Below, in pieces: positions 54,354-62,496 of a stretch of 64,000 bases of DNA (the first letter of the stretch is position 1; each line of letters begins with the position of its first letter). Source of the DNA: Bacteroidales bacterium UBA6366 (GTDB taxonomy: Bacteria; Bacteroidota; Bacteroidia; Bacteroidales; UBA932); the NCBI GenBank assembly GCA_002438845.1, contig DJRG01000042.1, positions 1-64,000 of the forward strand. The letters run 5' to 3'. The translations under genes were made by a program, and so were the position numbers. The notes under the pieces are model-generated. The model had not been told where the DNA came from. It worked only from the letters and a program-made list of their open reading frames with translations, and ran no database searches.

Positions 54354-55121
54354 ATGATACTCAAGACATTCAAGTCAGACAATCTGGTCGTCAAGGTGTT
54401 TGACTCCAGAAAGAACATGGGCAAGGCGGCCGCGGCCGATGTGGCGGCATGCATAAAAGACATTCTCGGCAGGAAAAAGGAGATCTACATGGTCTTCGCG
54501 GCGGCTCCGTCGCAGAACGAGTTCCTCGAAGCCCTGGCCTCGACGGAAGGCATTGAATGGAACCGGATCCACGCCCTTCACATGGATGAATATGTCAACC
54601 TTCCGGCAGACGCACCTCAGGGGTTCGGCAATTTCCTTCGCCGGGCGATCTTTGACAAGGTGCCGTTCGCAAGTGTTGACTACATCGGCACCGACCGCGA
54701 CTCGGAGGCGACCTGCAAAAGATATTCGGAAATACTGAGCGCAGTGACAATCGACATTGTCTGCATGGGGATCGGAGAGAACGGGCACATAGCTTTCAAC
54801 GACCCGCATGTCGCGGATTTCAACGACCCTCTTCTCATAAAGAAAGTGGATCTCGATGAGAAATGCCGGATGCAGCAGGTTCACGACGGATGCTTCAAGG
54901 ATCTTTCGGAGGTTCCTGAATATGCCCTGACGCTGACCGTCCCGACAATGTTCAACGCCGACCACCTGTTCTGTGTCGTGCCGGCAGCGACAAAGGCTGA
55001 CGCTGTCAAGGCGACAGTGTTCAATCCCGTGTCAGAGAAATGCCCGGCGTCAATCCTGCGCAGGCACAAAAACGCGGTACTCTACACCGACAGAGACAGC
55101 GCCAAGTACATAATGGACTGA
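54354..55121 (+). CDS. nagB: Glucosamine-6-phosphate deaminase
   Basis: 255 residues. Converts glucosamine-6-phosphate to fructose-6-phosphate and ammonia. Conserved: IHALHMDEYVNLP (catalytic Asp/base region), VCMGIGENGHIAFNDP and TLTVPTMFNADHLFCVVPA. N-terminal VFAAAPSQNEFLEAL replaces the usual LPTGSTP phosphate loop, as seen in NagB-like (SIS-less) homologues of this phylum. TGATG overlap with the next gene. Confidence 0.92.
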   Translation: MILKTFKSDNLVVKVFDSRKNMGKAAAADVAACIKDILGRKKEIYMVFAAAPSQNEFLEALASTEGIEWNRIHALHMDEYVNLPADAPQGFGNFLRRAIFDKVPFASVDYIGTDRDSEATCKRYSEILSAVTIDIVCMGIGENGHIAFNDPHVADFNDPLLIKKVDLDEKCRMQQVHDGCFKDLSEVPEYALTLTVPTMFNADHLFCVVPAATKADAVKATVFNPVSEKCPASILRRHKNAVLYTDRDSAKYIMD

Positions 55122-56659
55122 TGCTTATGGGCGGGAAAGCAAAATATATCCTGACGCTCCTGGCGCTTCTGACGGCTTGTCACCTGTCTCTGTCCGCGAA
55201 CTCGTTTGAAGTCAGGGCGGTTTACCTTGATTTCAGAACACAGGTGATGACAATGCCGGCGATGAAGGCTTTTGTGTCAGACGCCGCCAGTAAGGGCATG
55301 AACGCCGTTGTGGTCGAATGGGAGGCTACTTTCCCGTTCAACGACAACCTTATACTACGAAACCGCCATGCGTTCACGGAAGCCGAGATAACGGACTTTA
55401 TCGGTTACTGCTCAGGTCTTGGAGTCGATGTAATTCCCCTTCAGAACTGTTTCGGACATTCTGAATACATCCTCCGGCACGAGCGGTACGCAGTCCTGAA
55501 AGAAGACAGGAAAGACTGCTCGCAGGTCTGTCCGATGATGGCGGACGAGGCTGAAGGAATATTCCGAAGCATCTTCACCGAAATAGCCAGGGCGCACACC
55601 TCTGAATATATCCACATCGGATGCGATGAGACAAGGCTGCTCGGGCACTGCCGTAAATGCCGTGATAAAGCGCAGCAGGAGGGTGTGTCGAAACTATACG
55701 TGGATTATGTCTCCAGAATGTGCGGGATAGTGTCCTCTCTCGGAAAAAGGCCTATGATCTGGGCTGACATAATACTGAAATACCCTGAGGCACTTCAGTC
55801 GCTTCCTGATGATGTGATCATAGTCGACTGGAATTACGGATGGAACCAAGACCACTTCGGAAAGATGGACAATCTAAGGAATTCCGGCCGTGAGATCTGG
55901 GGAGCGTGCTCGTTGCGCTCACATCCGGACAATCTCTATCTCGTGCAGTGGAGGAAACATCTTGAGAACATATTCAGTTACACTTCCTACGCCGCCGATT
56001 GCGGATTCAAGGGCATAATCAACACGTCATGGTCAACATCGGGGACTTACGGTTATATTTATGATGACAGGAACGAGGTGATAGACCTCCAACCGGTAAG
56101 AGAGGTCTACCCGCAAAGCGGGTTTGACATGCTGATGACGGCATATTCAAACGCCATCTCAGACAGCCCGCTCGCCCCGGATGAGTTCCTTGAGCATTAC
56201 TGCCGCATGCGGCTTGGATTGAAATCCACTGAAGACATATCGGCCGTCAAGGATTATTTCAACATGACCCAGAATCCGGTATATTCCTTTCAGGGGAACT
56301 CGGCGCACGTCGATAAGGAACTACAGAAATGCGTGGAGATCAGAGAACGTCTGAGGAAAGTCAGGTTTCCCGGCAAGGTCACAGAGACGGCCAGACACCT
56401 TGAACTGATGCTTGACATCCGTATCAACTACCTAAAGTTCAAGCAGGCAGACTTATTCATGGAATCCGTGGATTTTTCAAGTGAGGACGTGCCAGAGACA
56501 CTCGCCAAGTTAGAGAAGATTGAGAAGGAGTGCGGGAAACTGAGGAATGATTTCGTGAGGCTAAACGGAGATTACCTCAAGGACGCCGGCCAGTCGTTCA
56601 ACGAATGGACTTTCCTGGGAAAGATCAGGAACAGGATAGCGGTACTCAGGAACATTTGA
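55121..56659 (+). CDS. GH20-type exo-beta-N-acetylhexosaminidase
   Basis: 512 residues from the ATG at 55121, which overlaps the nagB stop (TGATG). Sec signal (MGGKAKYILTLLALLTACHLSLSA). The catalytic pair of GH20 is visible as Asp169-Glu170 in EYIHIGCDETRLLGHC, the H-x-G-x-D-E motif. Earlier strands NAVVVEWEATFPFN and DVIPLQNCFGHSEYIL and later MIWADIILKYPEAL and DWNYGW fit the GH20 TIM barrel. It lacks the N-terminal GH20b-type domain, like GcnA-type enzymes. A helical region of 150 residues follows. Releases GlcNAc or GalNAc from glycans, feeding nagA/nagB. Confidence 0.88.
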   Translation: MLMGGKAKYILTLLALLTACHLSLSANSFEVRAVYLDFRTQVMTMPAMKAFVSDAASKGMNAVVVEWEATFPFNDNLILRNRHAFTEAEITDFIGYCSGLGVDVIPLQNCFGHSEYILRHERYAVLKEDRKDCSQVCPMMADEAEGIFRSIFTEIARAHTSEYIHIGCDETRLLGHCRKCRDKAQQEGVSKLYVDYVSRMCGIVSSLGKRPMIWADIILKYPEALQSLPDDVIIVDWNYGWNQDHFGKMDNLRNSGREIWGACSLRSHPDNLYLVQWRKHLENIFSYTSYAADCGFKGIINTSWSTSGTYGYIYDDRNEVIDLQPVREVYPQSGFDMLMTAYSNAISDSPLAPDEFLEHYCRMRLGLKSTEDISAVKDYFNMTQNPVYSFQGNSAHVDKELQKCVEIRERLRKVRFPGKVTETARHLELMLDIRINYLKFKQADLFMESVDFSSEDVPETLAKLEKIEKECGKLRNDFVRLNGDYLKDAGQSFNEWTFLGKIRNRIAVLRNI

Positions 56660-56683
56660 CGATCATTTAATAATAACACTGAA

Positions 56684-57772
56684 ATGAAAGATTTAAGATT
56701 GCTTGCATTGCTGGCCATCGCCTTTTTCGGACTGTCCTGCACGACAGACAAGACGGATTACGGGCCGACAATCGACGAGATAGATATCATTGAAGTCGAC
56801 CACAGTGATGACGAGCCTAAGATCGACCACGACGAATGCCTCAAAATGGCCGGCGTGACCGACCTTATGGCCAGAAAAGCCGAGGCCTACTCCAAGGCCA
56901 CCGGCTCTGGCGGCAAAGAGGGCTTGTTCAATTGCGTGTATGTCTATTCGTCAAGCCTCACAAAATACGCCGACGTACCGAAAAGACTTGCGGCGAGAAT
57001 CGCCCTTATGGGATTCAAAGGAGTCTATCTCAGTCCGGGAGGAAATCGTCTGGCCACAGCTGACAATTGGCTCAGGACATTCATCTCAACCTGCTCGGAT
57101 CTTGGAATCGAAGTCTACGCCACGTACTACGAGGACAACTCTGTCTTTCTTGGAGAGGTCGGAGCGGATGCATGTCTGCAAAAGGTCATCTCGTACAACA
57201 GAAGCGTGAATCCAGAGGAACGTTTCGGAGGGATCTCGGCGGATCTCGAGCCACACACGATCAAAACCGACATCGGACTTGGCTGGGTCTGGAACACCGA
57301 AAGCGGCAACGGAGCCGGTGGAGCCAACGAGAATCTTCTGAAAACGACTCTCAGCAGGCTCGGGTATGCCAGCAAGAAACTTGCGGTCTCGGGACTGAAA
57401 CTTCAAGAGGCAATATGGTGGAAATATCAGGAACTGTACGACGCCGGAAGCATCGCCTACGGTGATGTGAACCAATTCTGCGAAGTCTGCGACTGGGTCT
57501 CGGTCATGGCTTACCGAAACTCTACGGAAAAGATCATGCTGGTCTGCGAGCCGGTCTTCAAGGCTTGCGGGAAAGAGTCGTCCGTCAGCGTCTGCGTAAA
57601 GACCGCGACAAACGGCGAAGTGTCCACAAGCCTTCAGCCCAATGGTTGGAACGCCCTATTGGAGACTATGTCCTCACTGAGGGACAGCGGCTACAAGTGC
57701 CTCAAAGGTCTTGATGTTTTCCAGTACGACGCGCTTGAGACCATGTGGGAATGGAAGAATGACAAGAACTAA
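56684..57772 (+). CDS. Putative TIM-barrel glycosidase-like lipoprotein
   Basis: 362 residues; signal MKDLRLLALLAIAFFGLSC. After an acidic linker (about 25-50), the body alternates strands and helices like a TIM barrel: LFNCVYVYSSS, RIALMGFKGVYLSPGG, LGIEVYATYYEDN, RFGGISADLEPHTIK, KLAVSGLKLQEAIWW, CDWVSVMAYRN and KCLKGLDVFQYDAL. Asp/Glu in SADLEPH and the MAYR strand recall GH18-like barrels, but no family motif is clear. Function unknown; the operon suggests a surface glycan-binding or endo-acting enzyme. Confidence 0.6.
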   Translation: MKDLRLLALLAIAFFGLSCTTDKTDYGPTIDEIDIIEVDHSDDEPKIDHDECLKMAGVTDLMARKAEAYSKATGSGGKEGLFNCVYVYSSSLTKYADVPKRLAARIALMGFKGVYLSPGGNRLATADNWLRTFISTCSDLGIEVYATYYEDNSVFLGEVGADACLQKVISYNRSVNPEERFGGISADLEPHTIKTDIGLGWVWNTESGNGAGGANENLLKTTLSRLGYASKKLAVSGLKLQEAIWWKYQELYDAGSIAYGDVNQFCEVCDWVSVMAYRNSTEKIMLVCEPVFKACGKESSVSVCVKTATNGEVSTSLQPNGWNALLETMSSLRDSGYKCLKGLDVFQYDALETMWEWKNDKN

Positions 57773-57784
57773 TAACTATTTGAT

Positions 57785-60700
57785 ATGAGCAGTTTGGTAA
57801 AATATTTTGCGGCAGTGATTCTGTTTTCGGTGTCACTGTTGGCTTCCGGACAAACCGTCCAGATAAGCGGTGTGGTCCTGGAAGATTCACAATCCGGCGC
57901 CCTGCCGGTCATCGGAGCGGGCGTCAAGGTAAAAGGCACATCCAACGGAGCTGTCACAGATCTTGACGGCAGATTCTCCCTGTCGGCCAAGGAGGGAGAC
58001 GTGCTTGAGGTCAGTTGTCTTGGCTACCGCGGTGTCGCCGTGAATGTCGGCAAGGACAACTACTACAAGATATTCATTGAGCCGGAGTCCATGATGCTCG
58101 ATCAGCTGGTCGTGGTTGGTTACGGCTCCATGAAAAAGAGTGACCTTGCGACATCAATCACGTCCGTCAACACGGAGGAAATGAAGATATTCCCGGCCGC
58201 CACCGCAGCCGAGATGCTGCGCGGGCGCGCCGCCGGTGTGACAGTGACAAGCGCGTCAGGACGTCCTGGCTCGACTCCATCAATCAAGATTCGTGGAACA
58301 AGGTCCATCTCAGCCAGCAACTCCCCTCTCTACATCATCGACGGCAGCGTGGCTTCCGACACGGAGTTCGCCATGATCAACTCGGACGACATCGAGTCCA
58401 TCGAAATCCTCAAAGACGCAGCCTCACAGGCGATCTATGGAGCCAGAGCGAGCGACGGAGTCATACTTGTGACCACCAAACGTGGAAAAGCCGGCGAAAG
58501 CACAGTGACCTACAACGGCTACATCGGATTCCAGACACTCCACAAGAACTTTGACTACTACACGGCTGACGAATATCTCGCCCTCAGGCGTGAGGCCGTG
58601 GCAAATGACATGGGAGTGGTTGACGCGACGACCGTTCCGATCGCCACGGCGCTCGCTGACGACATCATGGCTCAAGTCTACAAAAGTGGTGAATACGTGG
58701 ACTGGGAAGACCTCATGTTCAAAAAGGCCGCCTTATATCATAGCCATGAGCTCAGTTTCAAGGGAGGCACCGACAAACTCAAGGCCATGGCCAGTATGGG
58801 ATATTTCAATCAGGACGGCATCATGAAAGTGAACTCGGGCTACGACAGGATCAGTTCCAGAGTGAACCTTGACTATCAGGTGAAGAAATGGTTGAAACTG
58901 GGAGCCAACACCTCTTTCGGATTCTCCAACCGCGAGATCGAGAACGGAGCGTTCTACCAGTTCATCACCCGCTCTCCTCTTTCGCGGATTTACGACGAGA
59001 ACGGGGAATATATTCCTTACATCAACAGCAACAAGGACACCAACCCGGCCTACAGCGCCCTTCATGACACACATGACGCCAAGGCGAACAGTTACAGAAT
59101 CAATGCGTTCGCGGACGTGACTCCATTCAAGGGATTCACCTACAGATTCAATGTGTCCTACTACAACAGAGTCAACGAGGAAGGGCACTCACGTGACTCC
59201 TACTACCCTAACGGTGGAGGCTCGACCGCGTCTCTTCTCAACACGACCAACACGCAGACCCTTATCGAGAACTCAATCAGGTACGATGTGCCTATCAGAA
59301 ACGAGAATCACAAGCTGAACATCACGGCGGTGCAGTCTGTCGACAAGTCACTTCGCAAGACACTGGGATATTCAGTGGCGAATCTGCCTGTCGACAAGAC
59401 CTACAACTACATCGCCAACGGTGAGGTGACAGGACAGCAGAGGGCATATTCAGAGAACAATCTCGTTTCATTCATGGCCAGGGCACAGTACAATCTGATG
59501 GACAGATATCTGTTCAACCTCGCGGTGCGCCGTGACGGTTCCAGCCGGTTCGGAAAAGACAACAAGTGGGGCACATTCCCGTCGCTCGCTTTCGCCTGGA
59601 GAGCGTCGGAGGAGAAATTCCTTAAGGATGTCCATTGGGTGAACAACCTGAAACTCAGGACAAGCTACGGAATCGTGGGCAACCAGAACGGAATCGACAA
59701 CTACGCCACCCTGGGAGTAGCGAAGCCAATGCCTGGCGAATTCGGAGACACCTACTACATGGGCTATCTTCCAGGCAATGACCTTCCTAACCAGAACCTC
59801 AAATGGGAGCAGTCCGGCACAGCCAACGTAGGACTTGATTTCGGCATCCTTGACAACAGGATTTTCGGAACGGTCGAGTACTATAACACCCGCACGACAA
59901 ACCTGCTCGTTTCCAGAGCCCTTAACGCATCACTCGGCTACAACTCCATGCTTGACAATCTGGGAGAAACCAGAACCAACGGAATCGATTTCAACGCAAC
60001 ATTCGACATAATCAGAAGCGAGGATCTCGACTGGAGCGTCTCCACCAACATCAGCAAGTTCAGCGGAAAGATCGTAAAGATCGACGACACGGTGGACGAG
60101 AACGGCAACTATGTCAGCCAGCCAGGCAACAACTGGATCATCGGGGCCCCTGTCAACATCTACTACGACTACAAGGCCGACGGAGTCTACCAGTACGACG
60201 ACTTTGACGTGTTCAGCGACAAAGGCTCCCTGACATACAAACTCAAGCCGACATTTGACTCCGACGGCGACGGCGTCGCCGACTCTCCACTCTCCCGCAA
60301 CGACAATGTGGAGCCGGGAAGCGTGAAACTGCGTGACGTGAACGGCGACGGCAAGATCAACGAGGATGACAGGGTTGTCTACAAGAGAGATCCGGACGCC
60401 ACATTCTCACTCTCGACTAATCTAAGATGGAAAGGTTTCGACTTCTTCATGGACTGGTATGCGGTCCTCGGGGGATATGTGCTGAATCCGCTCATGTATG
60501 ACGGTGAATACGGCGGCGATCTCAGGGGACGCTCCAACGGAATGAAGGTGGACTACTGGACACCGTACAACCCGTCCAACACCGCTCCAAGGCCTAAATA
60601 CGGGTCAGAAGTGCCTTATATGAGGACACTTGCCTATCAGGATGCATCATACTTGAGATTGAGGACCATCCAGCTCGGCTACACCCTTCCGAAAAAGGTG

Positions 60701-60853
60701 ACATCGAAGATGAAGATTCAGAATCTCCGTTTCTATGTGACAGCGACAAACCTGCTGACATTCACCAAAGTGCTGTCTTACAGCCCTGAAGTCACCGGTA
60801 ATCTATACCCTGAAACCCAGCAGACTGTGTTTGGAGTTAACTTTTCTTTCTAA
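57785..60853 (+). CDS. SusC-like TonB-dependent outer-membrane transporter
   Basis: 1022 residues. Sec signal (MSSLVKYFAAVILFSVSLLASGQ), carboxypeptidase-D-regulatory domain (about 25-110), TonB-box-like LDQLVVVGYGSMKKS, plug with LYIIDGSVASDTEF and IEILKDAASQAIYGARASDGV, barrel ending FGVNFSF. Includes an EF-hand-like Asp repeat (DSDGDGVADSP, DVNGDGKINEDD) about residues 826-860, a loop common in SusC barrels. Pairs with the SusD gene 11 bp downstream; importer for the GH20/nag locus. Confidence 0.95.
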   Translation: MSSLVKYFAAVILFSVSLLASGQTVQISGVVLEDSQSGALPVIGAGVKVKGTSNGAVTDLDGRFSLSAKEGDVLEVSCLGYRGVAVNVGKDNYYKIFIEPESMMLDQLVVVGYGSMKKSDLATSITSVNTEEMKIFPAATAAEMLRGRAAGVTVTSASGRPGSTPSIKIRGTRSISASNSPLYIIDGSVASDTEFAMINSDDIESIEILKDAASQAIYGARASDGVILVTTKRGKAGESTVTYNGYIGFQTLHKNFDYYTADEYLALRREAVANDMGVVDATTVPIATALADDIMAQVYKSGEYVDWEDLMFKKAALYHSHELSFKGGTDKLKAMASMGYFNQDGIMKVNSGYDRISSRVNLDYQVKKWLKLGANTSFGFSNREIENGAFYQFITRSPLSRIYDENGEYIPYINSNKDTNPAYSALHDTHDAKANSYRINAFADVTPFKGFTYRFNVSYYNRVNEEGHSRDSYYPNGGGSTASLLNTTNTQTLIENSIRYDVPIRNENHKLNITAVQSVDKSLRKTLGYSVANLPVDKTYNYIANGEVTGQQRAYSENNLVSFMARAQYNLMDRYLFNLAVRRDGSSRFGKDNKWGTFPSLAFAWRASEEKFLKDVHWVNNLKLRTSYGIVGNQNGIDNYATLGVAKPMPGEFGDTYYMGYLPGNDLPNQNLKWEQSGTANVGLDFGILDNRIFGTVEYYNTRTTNLLVSRALNASLGYNSMLDNLGETRTNGIDFNATFDIIRSEDLDWSVSTNISKFSGKIVKIDDTVDENGNYVSQPGNNWIIGAPVNIYYDYKADGVYQYDDFDVFSDKGSLTYKLKPTFDSDGDGVADSPLSRNDNVEPGSVKLRDVNGDGKINEDDRVVYKRDPDATFSLSTNLRWKGFDFFMDWYAVLGGYVLNPLMYDGEYGGDLRGRSNGMKVDYWTPYNPSNTAPRPKYGSEVPYMRTLAYQDASYLRLRTIQLGYTLPKKVTSKMKIQNLRFYVTATNLLTFTKVLSYSPEVTGNLYPETQQTVFGVNFSF

Positions 60854-60864
60854 AGAGCAAGACG

Positions 60865-62484
60865 ATGAAAAAGACATCCATAATAACAATTTCCGTGTTG
60901 GCCATGACCTTATTCGGATCATGTGACAACCTGCTCAACCTTGAGTCGGAGACTTCCGTCACCACGAATTATCTCAAGAATGACAAAGAAGGCCTGAAAA
61001 GATCCATCGCCGGACTATATGTCTATGAGAGGGACAACATTGTCGACAATTCCGACTCCAAAGGCATCGTGATTCTCCCTCAATTGTTCGACTTCAACAC
61101 AGACATATTCCTGTTCAACGCAGGGAACTGGGCCTCTTTGGGCAGACTTACAGACCTGACCCCGGATTCAGGCGTCCTCGAGGATTACTGGAAGTTCTGG
61201 TATGCGATAGCTGGACGCGCCAACGAGATCATCGCTTCGGCCGAGAATCTTGGGTTGGACGATCCTGAGATCAATAAGATCCATGGCGAAGCCTGCCTTT
61301 TCAGGGCAAGGGCTTACTTCGAGCTCTGGAAGCGTTTCGAGAGAATCTATCTGAACACCGAGCCTACGGACGCGTCCAATCTGAACAGGACCTACAAGCC
61401 GGCGTCCAAGGACGAAGTCTTCACTCTATTGAAGAGCGACCTCGACGCGGCCATCGCCGCCCTGCCGTACGAGATACCTGTCTACAACAACGGAGTCATG
61501 TACGGAATGTACACCAAGGCCACGGCCAAACACGTACGCGCGCAGGTGGCGATGTGGGAAGAGGACTGGGACTGCGTGATCACCCAGACAGAAGACATCC
61601 TGAGGGACGCCAAAGGCATCACCGAGATGGAGAATGATCCTGCCGTGATCTTCAACTCCGAGGATCTGAGGTCAAAGGAAGTTCTGTACGCCTACCAGTT
61701 CTCGAAAAATACAGGAGGCGGTGGTGTGATCACGGGAACGACACTGAAAGGACATCCTGTTTCCGTCTATGTGACATCCAGATACTCAAGCGTGGACGGA
61801 GCTATCAGTTCCAGCGACCAAGGTGGTTTCGGCTACGGCAGAGACTACCCCAACCAGCATCTTCTTGACATGTACGGTCCCAAGGACAAGCGCCTGGACT
61901 GTTACTTTGTAAGGAAGTTCTACTACAACGACCCGGCACGTCCCGAAACCTACGGGAAGGAGATCGTGCCAAAGAAAGACGCATCCTACATCGCCAACCT
62001 GCACACGATGAGCAGAAAGCACGCCGACTTCTGGACGAACGCCGACGAGCCTGACCGGAAGACCAGCTTCAGAGATCTCATCGTCTACCGCCTTGCGGAA
62101 ACCGTGCTGATGTGTTCGGAGGCATATTTCCACAAGGGAGACAACACCAACGCCGTGAAATACTTCAACATGACGTACGAACGTGCCGGAAACGACAGAT
62201 TCGAAGGGACTCTCACACTTGAGAATATTCTTGATGAATATGCCCGCGAACTCAACTTCGAGGGTGTCAGATGGCCTCTTCTGAAGAGACTCGGACTGCT
62301 CGGAGAATATTGTCGGAAATGGGAGGGTGAATCAATGGCCGAGAATCCTTATCTCAACAAGGACTTCACTTTCGCCCGGCAGAACTTTGTCATCGGAAAG
62401 CACGAATGCTGGCCGATTCCAAGCAATCAGATACTTCTTATGGGTGGATCCGACGTCTATCCTCAGAACAAAGGCTGGAACTAA
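60865..62484 (+). CDS. SusD/RagB-family glycan-binding surface lipoprotein
   Basis: 539 residues, signal MKKTSIITISVLAMTLFGSC. Standard SusD: ISVT-like SETSVTTNYLKNDKEGLKRSIAG, TPR region GEACLFRARAYFELWKRF, and the C-terminal RLAETVLMCSEAYFHKGD, ENILDEYARELNFEGVRWPLLKRL and ending NKGWN. Partner of the preceding SusC. The following gene starts 12 bp later. Confidence 0.95.
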   Translation: MKKTSIITISVLAMTLFGSCDNLLNLESETSVTTNYLKNDKEGLKRSIAGLYVYERDNIVDNSDSKGIVILPQLFDFNTDIFLFNAGNWASLGRLTDLTPDSGVLEDYWKFWYAIAGRANEIIASAENLGLDDPEINKIHGEACLFRARAYFELWKRFERIYLNTEPTDASNLNRTYKPASKDEVFTLLKSDLDAAIAALPYEIPVYNNGVMYGMYTKATAKHVRAQVAMWEEDWDCVITQTEDILRDAKGITEMENDPAVIFNSEDLRSKEVLYAYQFSKNTGGGGVITGTTLKGHPVSVYVTSRYSSVDGAISSSDQGGFGYGRDYPNQHLLDMYGPKDKRLDCYFVRKFYYNDPARPETYGKEIVPKKDASYIANLHTMSRKHADFWTNADEPDRKTSFRDLIVYRLAETVLMCSEAYFHKGDNTNAVKYFNMTYERAGNDRFEGTLTLENILDEYARELNFEGVRWPLLKRLGLLGEYCRKWEGESMAENPYLNKDFTFARQNFVIGKHECWPIPSNQILLMGGSDVYPQNKGWN

Positions 62485-62496
62485 AAACATTTGAAA

